Below are positions 56,148 to 64,000 of a stretch of DNA of 64,000 nucleotides, one piece after another. The position numbers and the translations under genes are program-made. The first letter of the stretch is position 1, and each line of letters starts with the position of its first letter. Below the pieces are notes generated by a model. The model was not told the origin of the DNA. It did not search any database and worked only from the letters and a program-made list of their open reading frames with translations. The stretch is from Paenibacillus mangrovi (GTDB taxonomy: Bacteria > Bacillota > Bacilli > Paenibacillales > Paenibacillaceae), in assembly GCF_022898935.1 (NCBI RefSeq), contig NZ_JALIRP010000002.1, positions 124,001 through 188,000 on the forward strand, in the 5' to 3' direction.

Positions 56148-56396
56148 TTAAGTTTTGATCGCTTTTTTCTCCTTGCGGGGCGGAACGAGATCCACACCAC
56201 CCGGGTGAAAAGGCTGGCACTTTGCAATCCGTTTGACGGCCAGCCACGACCCTTTCAAAGCCCCATGTACTTCAACCGCTTCCAGAGCATAGGCGGAGCA
56301 GGTTGGATAGAACCGACATGTCGGCGGCTTCAGCGGCGAAATGTATTTGCGGTAGAAAATAATTGGCCCTTTAACGGCTTTTCGTGCAATTCTCAT
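56148..56396 (-). CDS. yidD: Membrane protein insertion efficiency factor YidD
   Basis: The 82-residue form starts at ATG 56396, two bases after the zur stop. It has the conserved [19 protein letters not shown] block and [13 protein letters not shown] with invariant Cys residues. YidD helps YidC insert membrane proteins. The pairing with zur is operon-like. Confidence 0.94.
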   Translation of the reverse strand: MRIARKAVKGPIIFYRKYISPLKPPTCRFYPTCSAYALEAVEVHGALKGSWLAVKRIAKCQPFHPGGVDLVPPRKEKKAIKT

Positions 56397-56397
56397 T

Positions 56398-56862
56398 TTA
56401 TCGTCCCTTGCCGACTTTGGAGGAAGCCTGCTGCTCCTCATCCGCAGCGAACTGCTGGCAGTCCTTACAATAACCGAATACTTCGAATTTATGCGTCACA
56501 ACCTGGAAGTGTTCAGGCGCATCGGCCAGATGAACCGGGCAAAACTGAATCGGATAAGTTCGTTGGCACTGCAGGCAGATCATATGGTGATGATGATGGT
56601 CTTCGCTGCAGCTCGCCTTGAATTTCATTCCGTCCTCAAACACAACCTGTTCAAGCACCCCAAGCTCCTGCATGACCCGCAGATTCCGGTATACCGTGTC
56701 AAAGCTGAGACCGCTGTATTTTTTGCACATATACTCATAAACATCCTTGGCCGACAAATACCCCGAATGTTCACCAAATAATCTGGCGAGCGTCTTCCGC
56801 TGGTCGGTTATGCGCAGTCCCTGTTCCGACATAGCGTCAATAATCTGTTCTGTCGAAAGCAT
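56398..56862 (-). CDS. zur: Zinc uptake regulator Zur (Fur family)
   Basis: The 154-residue form starts at ATG 56862, nine bases after GGGAGG. It has the Fur winged helix ([19 protein letters not shown]), the regulatory-site cluster CSEDHHHHH, and structural zinc cysteines in CLQC and CKDC. The run of five His after Cys and the [11 protein letters not shown] helix match B. subtilis Zur better than Fur or PerR. Its probable target operon znuACB is 3 kb away. Confidence 0.9.
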   Translation of the reverse strand: MLSTEQIIDAMSEQGLRITDQRKTLARLFGEHSGYLSAKDVYEYMCKKYSGLSFDTVYRNLRVMQELGVLEQVVFEDGMKFKASCSEDHHHHHMICLQCQRTYPIQFCPVHLADAPEHFQVVTHKFEVFGYCKDCQQFAADEEQQASSKVGKGR

Positions 56863-56871
56863 AACGCTCAT

Positions 56872-57173
56872 CCTCCCGTTATTTCAACGCAAAGCGTTAG
56901 TCATGATAATTTGAACTAAAGAATTACCTTCCAATTTCAGTTCAATTTATCAAGATGTGCTACATATTCATAAACAATCGAATTTTGCAGCTTCCTGATA
57001 CCTCTACATCTAATAATGCCTCAAAACGATATGACAGTCAATGAAGCAAGAGGGAACTGGGCAGGGCATATCTTCAAAAAAGAAACTGCCCCTAACATCC
57101 ATCATTGGACGTTGGAGCAGCTTCTTATTCATGTCAAATAAAATGATAACCCTATTCGGATAACCTCTTACAA
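56872..57173. other. Intergenic region between zur and the PKD protein gene
   Basis: No gene was seen. There is a TTGAACT/AGTTCAA inverted repeat (56911-56945) in the presumed zur promoter region and a GGGCAG/CTGCCC pair near 57060-57095 that may form a weak hairpin after the PKD gene. Confidence 0.5.
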
Positions 57174-59552
57174 TTAAGACTGTTTTTCCTGTGGCAAAGG
57201 CATCAACAGCAAATTGATCGGAAGGTTACTTCCCGGTGAAGGAGTATACATAATCTCCACATTTTCTTCATAATTACCTGTACGATACAATACGCAGGCT
57301 TCATTTGGCGCGTTTACAGATGCATTGTTCGCAACCTGAACGATTTGACCGTTTACTATGAATACTCCGGTGTATAGACCACCACGAGGGTTCATCGTAA
57401 TCAGGGTATGCGGAGCGACATGGCTTAATGTCACTTTGTACAAAACGCCAAAGTTACCTGCATTTGAAACTTCCGTTCCATAAATGCCGTCGATCCCTTT
57501 CAGGTTCGGATCCTGATTGTTGTCACCGAGAACCAGACGAACAGGCGAGGTACCGACAGGCTCATCATAACGGATATTACGGATGGAATCCGGGTAGGTT
57601 CCCCGATTGTGAACATCACGTTCGAGATTCGTCAGATATGGCAAGGATTGAAGCGGATCTTTGTTTTCATCGATCATGATAAAGCTGTATTGAATCGGAT
57701 AATCACTGAACGCATCCGCAAGAGCCGAAATCGTATCTCCCTGCTTCATCTTGATTTTACTGATATCTGTCATGATCACTTTGCTCTCTCCTGGAGCCAG
57801 ATTGATCACCTGAGTGTCCGATGGATTTTGTATCGATTGGAAATAGCGATCATTGGATACTTTACCGGTCAATGTTGGATATGGATTAGGACCTCCCATT
57901 CCGAAGTTTGAAATCGTAATTTGCGCCGGGGTGTCCGTGTACGTATTCGTGGCGATCACATATAGCTTCATATTTTTTCCAGTCGAATTCACGTGGTGAA
58001 TCATGAAGCGTGTATTACCCAGCGCCGTTTCACGATACAACAATCCTTCCGAATATACGGTTTCCGGGCTGTTGCTGCGGATCAGTGTTGCCGGCTCAGA
58101 GGTATAAGTGAACGGTACGCTCTGCCATGTAGGTACCTTGCCGCCTTCAAAAGTATATTTATCGCCTACCGGAGTATACAGCTTGTTGAATTCATCTTCG
58201 GTATACAGCGTTTCGTTCGAAATGTTAATGGTCTTTTGGTATTCGCTAACTGCACCATGCTTATCAGTAACAACCAGGCGGATCGTCACAGGGCCTGGAG
58301 TAAAGAACGCCTTGCGATCGTTCATCCACTGGCGGTCCACAATCGCATTTTCATCATCGGTACTCAGATCCGTGATTTTAACCAATTCACCCATCTTATA
58401 TTCGTCTTTGTCAGTTGTAAAGTTAGCCACTGGCGGTTCGTTTGGCTTCAGAACGTTGACGGTTACGGTATACGGATCACTCCATTGACCGCTGGAATCC
58501 TTCACATAATGCGTAACTTTATAAGTTCCGGGCTCTTGGAAAACATCCTGCTTGCCTTCCCAACGCTCATCAACAATTTGCAAACCATTCGAAGCTTTCG
58601 ATTGGGTCGTATACGTGACGGTATCACCGGCAAAAATTTCTTTAGGCTGTACGGTAAAAGCAGCTACCGGTTTGGTTGAAAGAGACAGAATCACTCTTTT
58701 GTTGGCTTGATCCACCGTATATGGAATGCCCAGCGCTTGAGTGATTGATGTCAAAGGAACCATAAACACATTGTTTTGCTGATAAGACGGCCCCTTCATC
58801 GGTTTTGAAACGCCATTCACACGGTAGACACTGCTGTTCGTTTTGAAGCGAAGCTCATTGCCGTCCTTGTAAATGATCGTTTCCTTGGTTTTGTTGTCAT
58901 ACGTTAGGCTCAGTCCCACACGTTCCACCATGGCACGAATCGATACATAAGAAACACCATTTTTTACAGCCATGGGTTGGGCAGCCAGATAGAGCTTGCC
59001 GTTTTGATACATTTTGTTGCTGTTCATCATCAGGATTAGATCATTCGAACCTGTTTGAGCCGTTGGCGTTACAGTTACTGTACCTGTATCTGTTGTGGAA
59101 CCGTTCCCAGTGTCGGTTGTTGTTCCCGGTGTTGTTCCCGTTTGACCGGTCTCTCCTCCGGCCGAACTGCCGTCACCTGTGGTATCGGTACCGTTTGCAG
59201 TTCCCTGATCGCCATTCTGAGAGGACGTGCTCGGTGGCGTACTGCCATCTTTGTTACCGGAGTTGTCCGTATTCAACGTACCCTTGTCTCCGTTTGTTCC
59301 GCTTGTGATGTTCTGGCCATCCCCAGTGGTTGTGTTTTTAGTATTACCATCCGTGGAATTTCCAGCAATGCCTGCCGTGTTGCCTGATTGCCCATTTGGC
59401 GTGTTCTCCGCGCTGTTAACCGCATTCATGTTGACGCCTTGAACAGTTTCAGGCTGAACCGCACCCATACCTTCCGCCCCGACAGGTGGAATGACGAGCG
59501 CAGTCTGTGCTACAGCTAACACAGCAATCATTGTTAATTTTTTGAAATTCAT
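57174..59552 (-). CDS. Large secreted protein with CuAO-N and PKD-like domains
   Basis: The start is ATG 59552 behind AAAGGAG. The 792-residue protein has a signal peptide (about 1-27), a long Gly/Thr/Asn/Ser/Asp-rich low-complexity linker (about 28-170), a copper-amine-oxidase-N-like domain (about 172-290), two PKD-like repeats (about 290-455, PVAAFTVQPKEIFAGDTVTY and PVANFTTDKDEYKMGELVK), and a beta-rich C-terminal region to 792 with no name. It is probably wall-associated and extracellular. No catalytic residues are recognised. Confidence 0.85.
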   Translation of the reverse strand: MNFKKLTMIAVLAVAQTALVIPPVGAEGMGAVQPETVQGVNMNAVNSAENTPNGQSGNTAGIAGNSTDGNTKNTTTGDGQNITSGTNGDKGTLNTDNSGNKDGSTPPSTSSQNGDQGTANGTDTTGDGSSAGGETGQTGTTPGTTTDTGNGSTTDTGTVTVTPTAQTGSNDLILMMNSNKMYQNGKLYLAAQPMAVKNGVSYVSIRAMVERVGLSLTYDNKTKETIIYKDGNELRFKTNSSVYRVNGVSKPMKGPSYQQNNVFMVPLTSITQALGIPYTVDQANKRVILSLSTKPVAAFTVQPKEIFAGDTVTYTTQSKASNGLQIVDERWEGKQDVFQEPGTYKVTHYVKDSSGQWSDPYTVTVNVLKPNEPPVANFTTDKDEYKMGELVKITDLSTDDENAIVDRQWMNDRKAFFTPGPVTIRLVVTDKHGAVSEYQKTINISNETLYTEDEFNKLYTPVGDKYTFEGGKVPTWQSVPFTYTSEPATLIRSNSPETVYSEGLLYRETALGNTRFMIHHVNSTGKNMKLYVIATNTYTDTPAQITISNFGMGGPNPYPTLTGKVSNDRYFQSIQNPSDTQVINLAPGESKVIMTDISKIKMKQGDTISALADAFSDYPIQYSFIMIDENKDPLQSLPYLTNLERDVHNRGTYPDSIRNIRYDEPVGTSPVRLVLGDNNQDPNLKGIDGIYGTEVSNAGNFGVLYKVTLSHVAPHTLITMNPRGGLYTGVFIVNGQIVQVANNASVNAPNEACVLYRTGNYEENVEIMYTPSPGSNLPINLLLMPLPQEKQS

Positions 59553-59756
59553 GTACAGACTCCTTTTTGCTCCCATTTTTATATCTCGCCCGCAAATAGA
59601 CATAGTATTAGACGCTAATTTTGCTAAAAAGTTGCTTTCTATTGAAAAAAGAATGGCTCAATCACCCTGACGTTAGTTTTTTCTTCCCGTGCCTTGTTCA
59701 TCAACATTTACCGGAAGCTTGCCTTCCTTGGCATATTCTCGCTTCCTTATACTAAA

Positions 59757-59789
59757 AAGAGCTCTCTCCAGAATCCGGAAAGAGCTCTT
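59757..59789 (-). terminator. Terminator of the pfl operon
   Basis: AAGAGCTCT (59757-59765) and AGAGCTCTT (59781-59789) pair, with inner TCC/GGA; TTTTTAG follows on the minus strand. Confidence 0.88.
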
Positions 59790-59806
59790 GCTGGTTTTTG
59801 ATTTTA

Positions 59807-60544
59807 TCATTCAGCAGCGGTTTGTTTACGTCCTTCTTCTATTAAACGGTAAGCCCGTTGTACTTCTTCTTCAGTAGGACTTGGGACGCCCTGCAGTGGA
59901 TATTCTCTACCCAGCGCTTCCCATTTGTATATGCCCATCTGATGGTAAGGAAGAATCTCGAATTTCTCCACCCCATTCAGGGTTCCGATAAATCTGCCGA
60001 GATTAATCAGATCCTCTTCCTGATCGTGAATGCCAGGCACATAGACGTGCCGGATCCACATTTTGCGTCCATGCTCGGATAACCATTGCGCCGTACGCAG
60101 CGTCCGTTCGTTGGACTTGCCTGTCAGCTTAAGATGCTTTTCGTCATCAATATGCTTGATGTCGAGCAGGACGAGGTCCGTTACTTCAAGCAGCTGATGA
60201 ATCCGCTCCGCCTCATTAAAGCCGTTGCTATCGAGGGTCGTATGCAGGTTCCAGCGCTTCTTCACTTCCGTGAACAGCTCTGCAACAAAATGAGATTGCA
60301 GCGTAGGCTCGCCACCGGAAACCGTCAGCCCACCGCCCGAAGAACGGTAGTAATTCAAATAAGGCTCAATTTCGGCTAATACTTCCTGGGTCGTCATTTC
60401 TTTGCCCTCATCCAGTGCCCATGTGTCTGGGTTATGGCAGTACTGGCACTTCAGCAAGCAGCCTTGCATAAAAAGGACAAAGCGGATGCCCGGTCCGTCT
60501 ACTGTGCCAAAGGTCTCCATGGAATGGATATGTCCCTTGATCAT
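59807..60544 (-). CDS. pflA: Pyruvate formate-lyase activating enzyme
   Basis: The 245-residue radical SAM enzyme installs the glycyl radical on PflB under anoxia. It has the CxxxCxxC cluster motif (MQGCLLKCQYC, about 28-38) and the SGGEPTLQ motif. It is 68 bp after pflB in the same operon. Confidence 0.95.
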   Translation of the reverse strand: MIKGHIHSMETFGTVDGPGIRFVLFMQGCLLKCQYCHNPDTWALDEGKEMTTQEVLAEIEPYLNYYRSSGGGLTVSGGEPTLQSHFVAELFTEVKKRWNLHTTLDSNGFNEAERIHQLLEVTDLVLLDIKHIDDEKHLKLTGKSNERTLRTAQWLSEHGRKMWIRHVYVPGIHDQEEDLINLGRFIGTLNGVEKFEILPYHQMGIYKWEALGREYPLQGVPSPTEEEVQRAYRLIEEGRKQTAAE

Positions 60545-60612
60545 ATGAAGTCACCCTTTCCGCATCCGCTTCTCTTTGAATTATTTCAGTTTAACTTGTG
60601 ATTCTTTTACCT

Positions 60613-62874
60613 TTACATCGAACCGTGGAATGTACGGTTAATGACATCCAGCTGCTGTTCACGGGTCAGCTTCACAAAGTTAACGGCATAACCCGATACA
60701 CGAATGGTCAACTGCGGATAGTTTTCCGGATGCTCCATTGCGTCGATCAGCTGTTCACGGTCAAATACGTTAACGTTCAGATGATGCGCCTTGCTTCCAA
60801 AATAGCCGTCCAGCATGGCAACCAGATTCGATTTGCGGATCTCAGGCTCCTTGCCGAGCGCTTTAGGAACGATCGAGAAGGTGTTCGAAATGCCGTCAAG
60901 GCTCTCCTCATAAGGAAGTTTGGCTACCGAGCTGAGAGAAGCGAGCGCTCCCTTCTTGTCACGTCCATGCATTGGGTTGGCGCCAGGAGCAAACGGTTCT
61001 CCTGCCTTGCGTCCATCCGGCGTAGTACCTGTTTTCTTGCCATATACCACGTTGGAGGTGATCGTCAAGATCGATTGGGTTGGCAAGGCGTTGCGGTAAG
61101 CTTTATTCTTGCGGATCATGCCCATGAAGGTTTCAACCAGCTCAACGGCGATGCTGTCTACGCGATCATCGTTGTTGCCGTAGCAAGGGAACTCGCCTTC
61201 GATTTCAAAATCCACCGCGATGCCTTGTTCATTACGGATCGGTTTAACCTTGGCATGCTTGATCGCACTCAGCGAATCGGCTGCCACGGACAAACCAGCG
61301 ATACCACATGCCATGGTCCGCAAAATATCACGGTCGTGGAGTGCCATTTCAATGCGTTCGTAAGAATATTTGTCATGCATATAGTGAATTACATTCAATG
61401 TATTCATATACAGCTTGGCAAGCCATTCCATCATCGGTTTAAAACGTTTGATAACTTCATCATATTCCAATACTTCCGCTTTGATAGCTGGATATTCCGG
61501 GCCTACCTGTGCACCGGACTTCTCGTCGACACCACCATTGATCGCGTACAGCAGGCATTTCGCCAGGTTCGCGCGGGCTCCGAAGAACTGCATTTGCTTG
61601 CCGATCCGCATCGCCGATACGCAGCAGGCAATACCGTAATCATCGCCGTAAATCGGACGCATCAGGTCGTCATTCTCGTATTGGATCGAGCTGGTCTCGA
61701 TCGATACTTTCGAGCAATATTTTTTGAAGGCTTCAGGCAGCTGTTCTGACCAAAGCACCGTCAGGTTAGGTTCCGGAGCTGCACCCAGGTTGTAGAGTGT
61801 ATGCAGGAAACGGAAGCTGTTTTTCGTTACGCGGGTTTGTCCGTTTGCAGACATACCGCCAATCGATTCCGTAACCCAGGTAGGGTCACCGCTGAATAGA
61901 TCGTTATAGTCCGGCGTACGCAGGAATTTAACGATTCTGAGCTTCATGACAAAATGGTCCACGAGCTCTTGTGCTTGCTCTTCCGTCAGATTACCTTCCG
62001 CCAAATCGCGTTCAATATAGATATCGAGGAACGAAGATACACGTCCAAGCGACATCGCTGCGCCATTTTGTTCCTTGATGGCTGCCAGATAACCGAAGTA
62101 GAGCCATTGGAATGCTTCTTTGGCGTTTTGAGCAGGTTTGGAAATATCATAACCGTGCATAGCTGCCATTTTCTTCAGCTCACCCAGCGCACGAATTTGC
62201 TCGGATAGCTCTTCGCGCAGACGGATGACATCTTCATCAATGACGTCCACTTCAAGATTCATTAGTTCCTGTTTCTTCTCTTGAACCAGGAAGTCTATGC
62301 CGTAAAGGGATACGCGGCGGTAGTCGCCAATGATCCGGCCGCGGCCGTAAGCATCAGGAAGACCGGTGATAATACCCGCTCTGCGTGCAGCCCGCATGTC
62401 TGATGTATATGCATCGAATACGCCTTGGTTATGCGTTTTACGAATATCTGTAAAAATTTTGATTAATTCTTCAGGAAGCTCGAAGCCGTAAGCCTCGCAT
62501 GCATCAATCATCATGCGAATGCCGCCGAATGGCTGGATGGAACGTTTGAACGGAGCGTCAGTTTGAACACCCACGATTTGTTCTTTGTCCTTGTCCAGAT
62601 AACCAGGCTGATGGGAAGTAATGGTCGAAGGCGTATTTACATCAACATCCAGCACTCCGCCGTTTTCCCGTTCTTTTTTGGTAAGCTCGGATACGATCTT
62701 CCAGAGCTCCGTGGTGTTGTTCGTAGGGCCTGCCAGGAAATCCTCGTTGCCTTGGTATGGACTGATATTGCTCTCGATAAAGTCATTTACGTTTACTGCT
62801 TTCGTCCATTTTCCTTGCTTGAAACCTCTCCAGCCTGATTGCATGTTTTGAACATCTTTTTCTAGCACCGACAT
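60613..62874 (-). CDS. pflB: Formate acetyltransferase (pyruvate formate-lyase)
   Basis: The 753-residue enzyme splits pyruvate plus CoA to acetyl-CoA and formate. The active cysteines are in IACCVSAM and the glycyl radical site is in RVSGYAVNF near the C-terminus. Full length. It should be active only without oxygen, and its promoter region has a Fnr/Rex-type palindrome. Confidence 0.96.
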   Translation of the reverse strand: MSVLEKDVQNMQSGWRGFKQGKWTKAVNVNDFIESNISPYQGNEDFLAGPTNNTTELWKIVSELTKKERENGGVLDVDVNTPSTITSHQPGYLDKDKEQIVGVQTDAPFKRSIQPFGGIRMMIDACEAYGFELPEELIKIFTDIRKTHNQGVFDAYTSDMRAARRAGIITGLPDAYGRGRIIGDYRRVSLYGIDFLVQEKKQELMNLEVDVIDEDVIRLREELSEQIRALGELKKMAAMHGYDISKPAQNAKEAFQWLYFGYLAAIKEQNGAAMSLGRVSSFLDIYIERDLAEGNLTEEQAQELVDHFVMKLRIVKFLRTPDYNDLFSGDPTWVTESIGGMSANGQTRVTKNSFRFLHTLYNLGAAPEPNLTVLWSEQLPEAFKKYCSKVSIETSSIQYENDDLMRPIYGDDYGIACCVSAMRIGKQMQFFGARANLAKCLLYAINGGVDEKSGAQVGPEYPAIKAEVLEYDEVIKRFKPMMEWLAKLYMNTLNVIHYMHDKYSYERIEMALHDRDILRTMACGIAGLSVAADSLSAIKHAKVKPIRNEQGIAVDFEIEGEFPCYGNNDDRVDSIAVELVETFMGMIRKNKAYRNALPTQSILTITSNVVYGKKTGTTPDGRKAGEPFAPGANPMHGRDKKGALASLSSVAKLPYEESLDGISNTFSIVPKALGKEPEIRKSNLVAMLDGYFGSKAHHLNVNVFDREQLIDAMEHPENYPQLTIRVSGYAVNFVKLTREQQLDVINRTFHGSM

Positions 62875-62969
62875 CTGAATCCCTCCATATTTTTATTAGA
62901 GATCATGAGCTTGAAGGAAATCCCATATCTCCTGAACCCGCATCATTCCGCCGTTTAGGGCTAAAACAT

Positions 62970-62985
62970 TGTGACTTATTTCACA
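62970..62985. promoter_or_regulatory. Fnr/Rex-type operator upstream of pflB
   Basis: TGTGACTTATTTCACA (TGTGA-6-TCACA), about 95 bases before the pflB start. It fits the CRP/Fnr form exactly, and with flanks (TTGTGA...TCACAT) also nearly fits the Rex operator. Which regulator acts cannot be told from sequence alone. Confidence 0.65.
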
Positions 62986-63075
62986 TTAAAGTCTCTGTTT
63001 ACGCTTTATCTCTTTTCGCGTTATATGCGGTGTTCTTTCTTACAAGTTCAGTTTACTGTACTTTTCTGAAAATCA

Positions 63076-63114
63076 CTGTGACAAATATCACTTTTGAGGT
63101 GATATTTGTCACAG
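63076..63114. repeat. Perfect 16-bp inverted repeat made of two Fnr-type half-sites, after adhE
   Basis: CTGTGACAAATATCAC (63076-63091) is repeated inverted at 63099-63114 with a 7-base loop. It could be the adhE terminator, but lacks a T-run; each arm contains TGTGAcaaataTCAC, a Fnr-like site. Confidence 0.6.
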
Positions 63115-63136
63115 CAGCTATCATTTTATTTCCGGC

Positions 63137-64000
63137 TTAGTCCTCAAAACGTCCGTAGAAAGCATTCCGGTAAACATCTGCCAATTCAGTCACGAGCGGC
63201 AGCTTCGGATTGGCTGTTGTACATTGGTCTTCGAAGGCACGATCTGCCAAATAATCTACGCGAGCTTCAAAATCCTTAGCGTCGAAGCCCAGCTCCTGGA
63301 ACGACTCTTCGATTCCCAGCGCTTTATTCAGCTTGCGGATCGCCATAATCAGACTGTTCACGCCTTCTTCCGTAGTACGGGCAGGCAGACCTAGGATCCG
63401 TGCGATTTCCGCATAGCGTTCGTCAGCGACGAAATGCGAATATTTAGGGAACGAAGCGAATTTGGTTGGTTTCTTCGCATTGTAACGGATGACATGCGGC
63501 ATCAGAATGGCGTTGGTCCGGCCATGTGCCGTATGGTATTCCCCACCCCATTTATGCGCAAGGCTGTGGTTGATACCCAGGAACGCATTTGCGAATGCCA
63601 TGCCTGCCAGCGTCGAAGCATTGTGCATTTTCTCACGGGCAACCTTATCACCGGTCAGAGCCGACTTCTCAAGGTACTGGAATACCAGCTGAATCGCCTT
63701 GATAGCAAGCCCGTCTGTGTAATCACTCGCCATAACCGATACGTAAGCTTCAATCGCATGGGTCAATACGTCCATTCCTGTATCAGCTACCGCGGTTTTT
63801 GGCAGAGTATATACAAACTCTGGATCCACGATTGCCACATCCGGCGTTAATTCGTAATCCGCGAGCGGATACTTGGTATTACCATGATTTTTGTCCGTGA
63901 TAACAGCAAACGATGTTACTTCCGAGCCGGTACCAGATGTCGTTGGAATGGCAACAAATTTTGCCTTTTGACCCAGACGCGGATATTTGTAAATGCGTTT
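63137..64000 (-). CDS. adhE: AdhE, bifunctional acetaldehyde/alcohol dehydrogenase, C-terminal part
   Basis: The frame is open to the window edge (287 codons seen). It contains IPTTSGTGSEVT, HAIEAYVSVMAS and the iron-ligand region GINHSLAHKWGGEYHTAHGR of the iron-type alcohol dehydrogenase domain. The aldehyde dehydrogenase half lies outside the window. AdhE reduces acetyl-CoA to ethanol and re-oxidises NADH, complementing PflB in fermentation. It is upstream of pflB in the same direction, separated by the palindrome region. Confidence 0.92.
   Translation of the reverse strand, partial: KRIYKYPRLGQKAKFVAIPTTSGTGSEVTSFAVITDKNHGNTKYPLADYELTPDVAIVDPEFVYTLPKTAVADTGMDVLTHAIEAYVSVMASDYTDGLAIKAIQLVFQYLEKSALTGDKVAREKMHNASTLAGMAFANAFLGINHSLAHKWGGEYHTAHGRTNAILMPHVIRYNAKKPTKFASFPKYSHFVADERYAEIARILGLPARTTEEGVNSLIMAIRKLNKALGIEESFQELGFDAKDFEARVDYLADRAFEDQCTTANPKLPLVTELADVYRNAFYGRFED

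Noticed and set aside
56148..56441. YidD with an upstream start and 97 residues
   Set aside because: The extra 15 residues overlap the zur coding end; the ATG at 56396 has a proper spacing to AAGGGA and gives the family length.
56620..56660. Five consecutive histidines in the Fur-family gene as an artefact or tag
   Set aside because: Zur of B. subtilis has the same His cluster after the cysteine; it is a natural metal site.

Overview
The window reads as one contiguous chromosomal block from a spore-forming, low-GC to mid-GC Gram-positive bacterium, most likely a Paenibacillus or close relative. The evidence is gene content and order: the complete spoIIIA operon, spo0A, spoIVB, a spoIIM start and mciZ, together with the yqh/yqi/yqj/yqk gene neighbourhood known from Bacillus subtilis. 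Polyamine genes of the carboxynorspermidine type and secreted proteins with copper-amine-oxidase-N-like domains are typical of Paenibacillus. No tRNA, rRNA, CRISPR array, prophage or insertion sequence was seen. Most genes lie on the minus strand and strong Shine-Dalgarno sites (AAGGAGG) are common.

Layout: 1-4.4 kb holds spoIIM (5' end only), endoQ/yqxK, nudF, the tiny division inhibitor mciZ, a TPR-like protein, a PepT-like peptidase and prli42. 4.4-10.6 kb is the branched-chain 2-oxoacid dehydrogenase operon (lpdV-bkdAA-bkdAB-bkdB) followed by lipB, with divergent yqzF and a FapR-like operator ahead of bkdAA. 10.7-15 kb is accessory: a thymidine kinase with an altered P-loop, a CuA-like lipoprotein, a DUF3006/ComEC-like lipoprotein pair, a secreted protein of unknown function and a phosphoesterase. 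15-17.5 kb has nspC and carboxynorspermidine synthase behind a structured leader, followed by about 600 bp of non-coding DNA rich in hairpins.

18-39.7 kb is the conserved core: spo0A (with an apparent 1-nt frameshift near its 3' end), spoIVB, recN, argR, tlyA/yqxC, dxs, ispA, xseB, xseA, folD, nusB, the Asp23/AmaP/DUF2273 envelope module, accC, accB, and spoIIIAH to spoIIIAA with yqhV. 40-47.7 kb has comB, aspartokinase, efp, yqhT, aroQ, yqhR, yqhQ, yqhP and yqhO. 47.7-56.9 kb has a YngK-like glycosidase, mntR, ccdA, the Zur-controlled zinc transporter znuABC, metG with a T-box leader, yidD and zur. 57-64 kb has a large secreted PKD/CuAO-N protein, pflA, pflB and the C-terminal part of adhE, with Fnr/Rex-type palindromes.

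Functional links: Bkd makes branched acyl-CoA primers and AccBC makes malonyl-CoA for branched fatty acids. LipB supplies the lipoyl group for BkdB. Zur (in the window) probably represses znuABC through a box on a consensus promoter. Fermentation genes sit behind redox or oxygen-responsive palindromes. The items most worth checking are the spo0A frameshift, the hairpin-rich intergenic stretch near 17.8 kb, the attenuator-like polyamine leader, and the FapR-like box in front of bkd.
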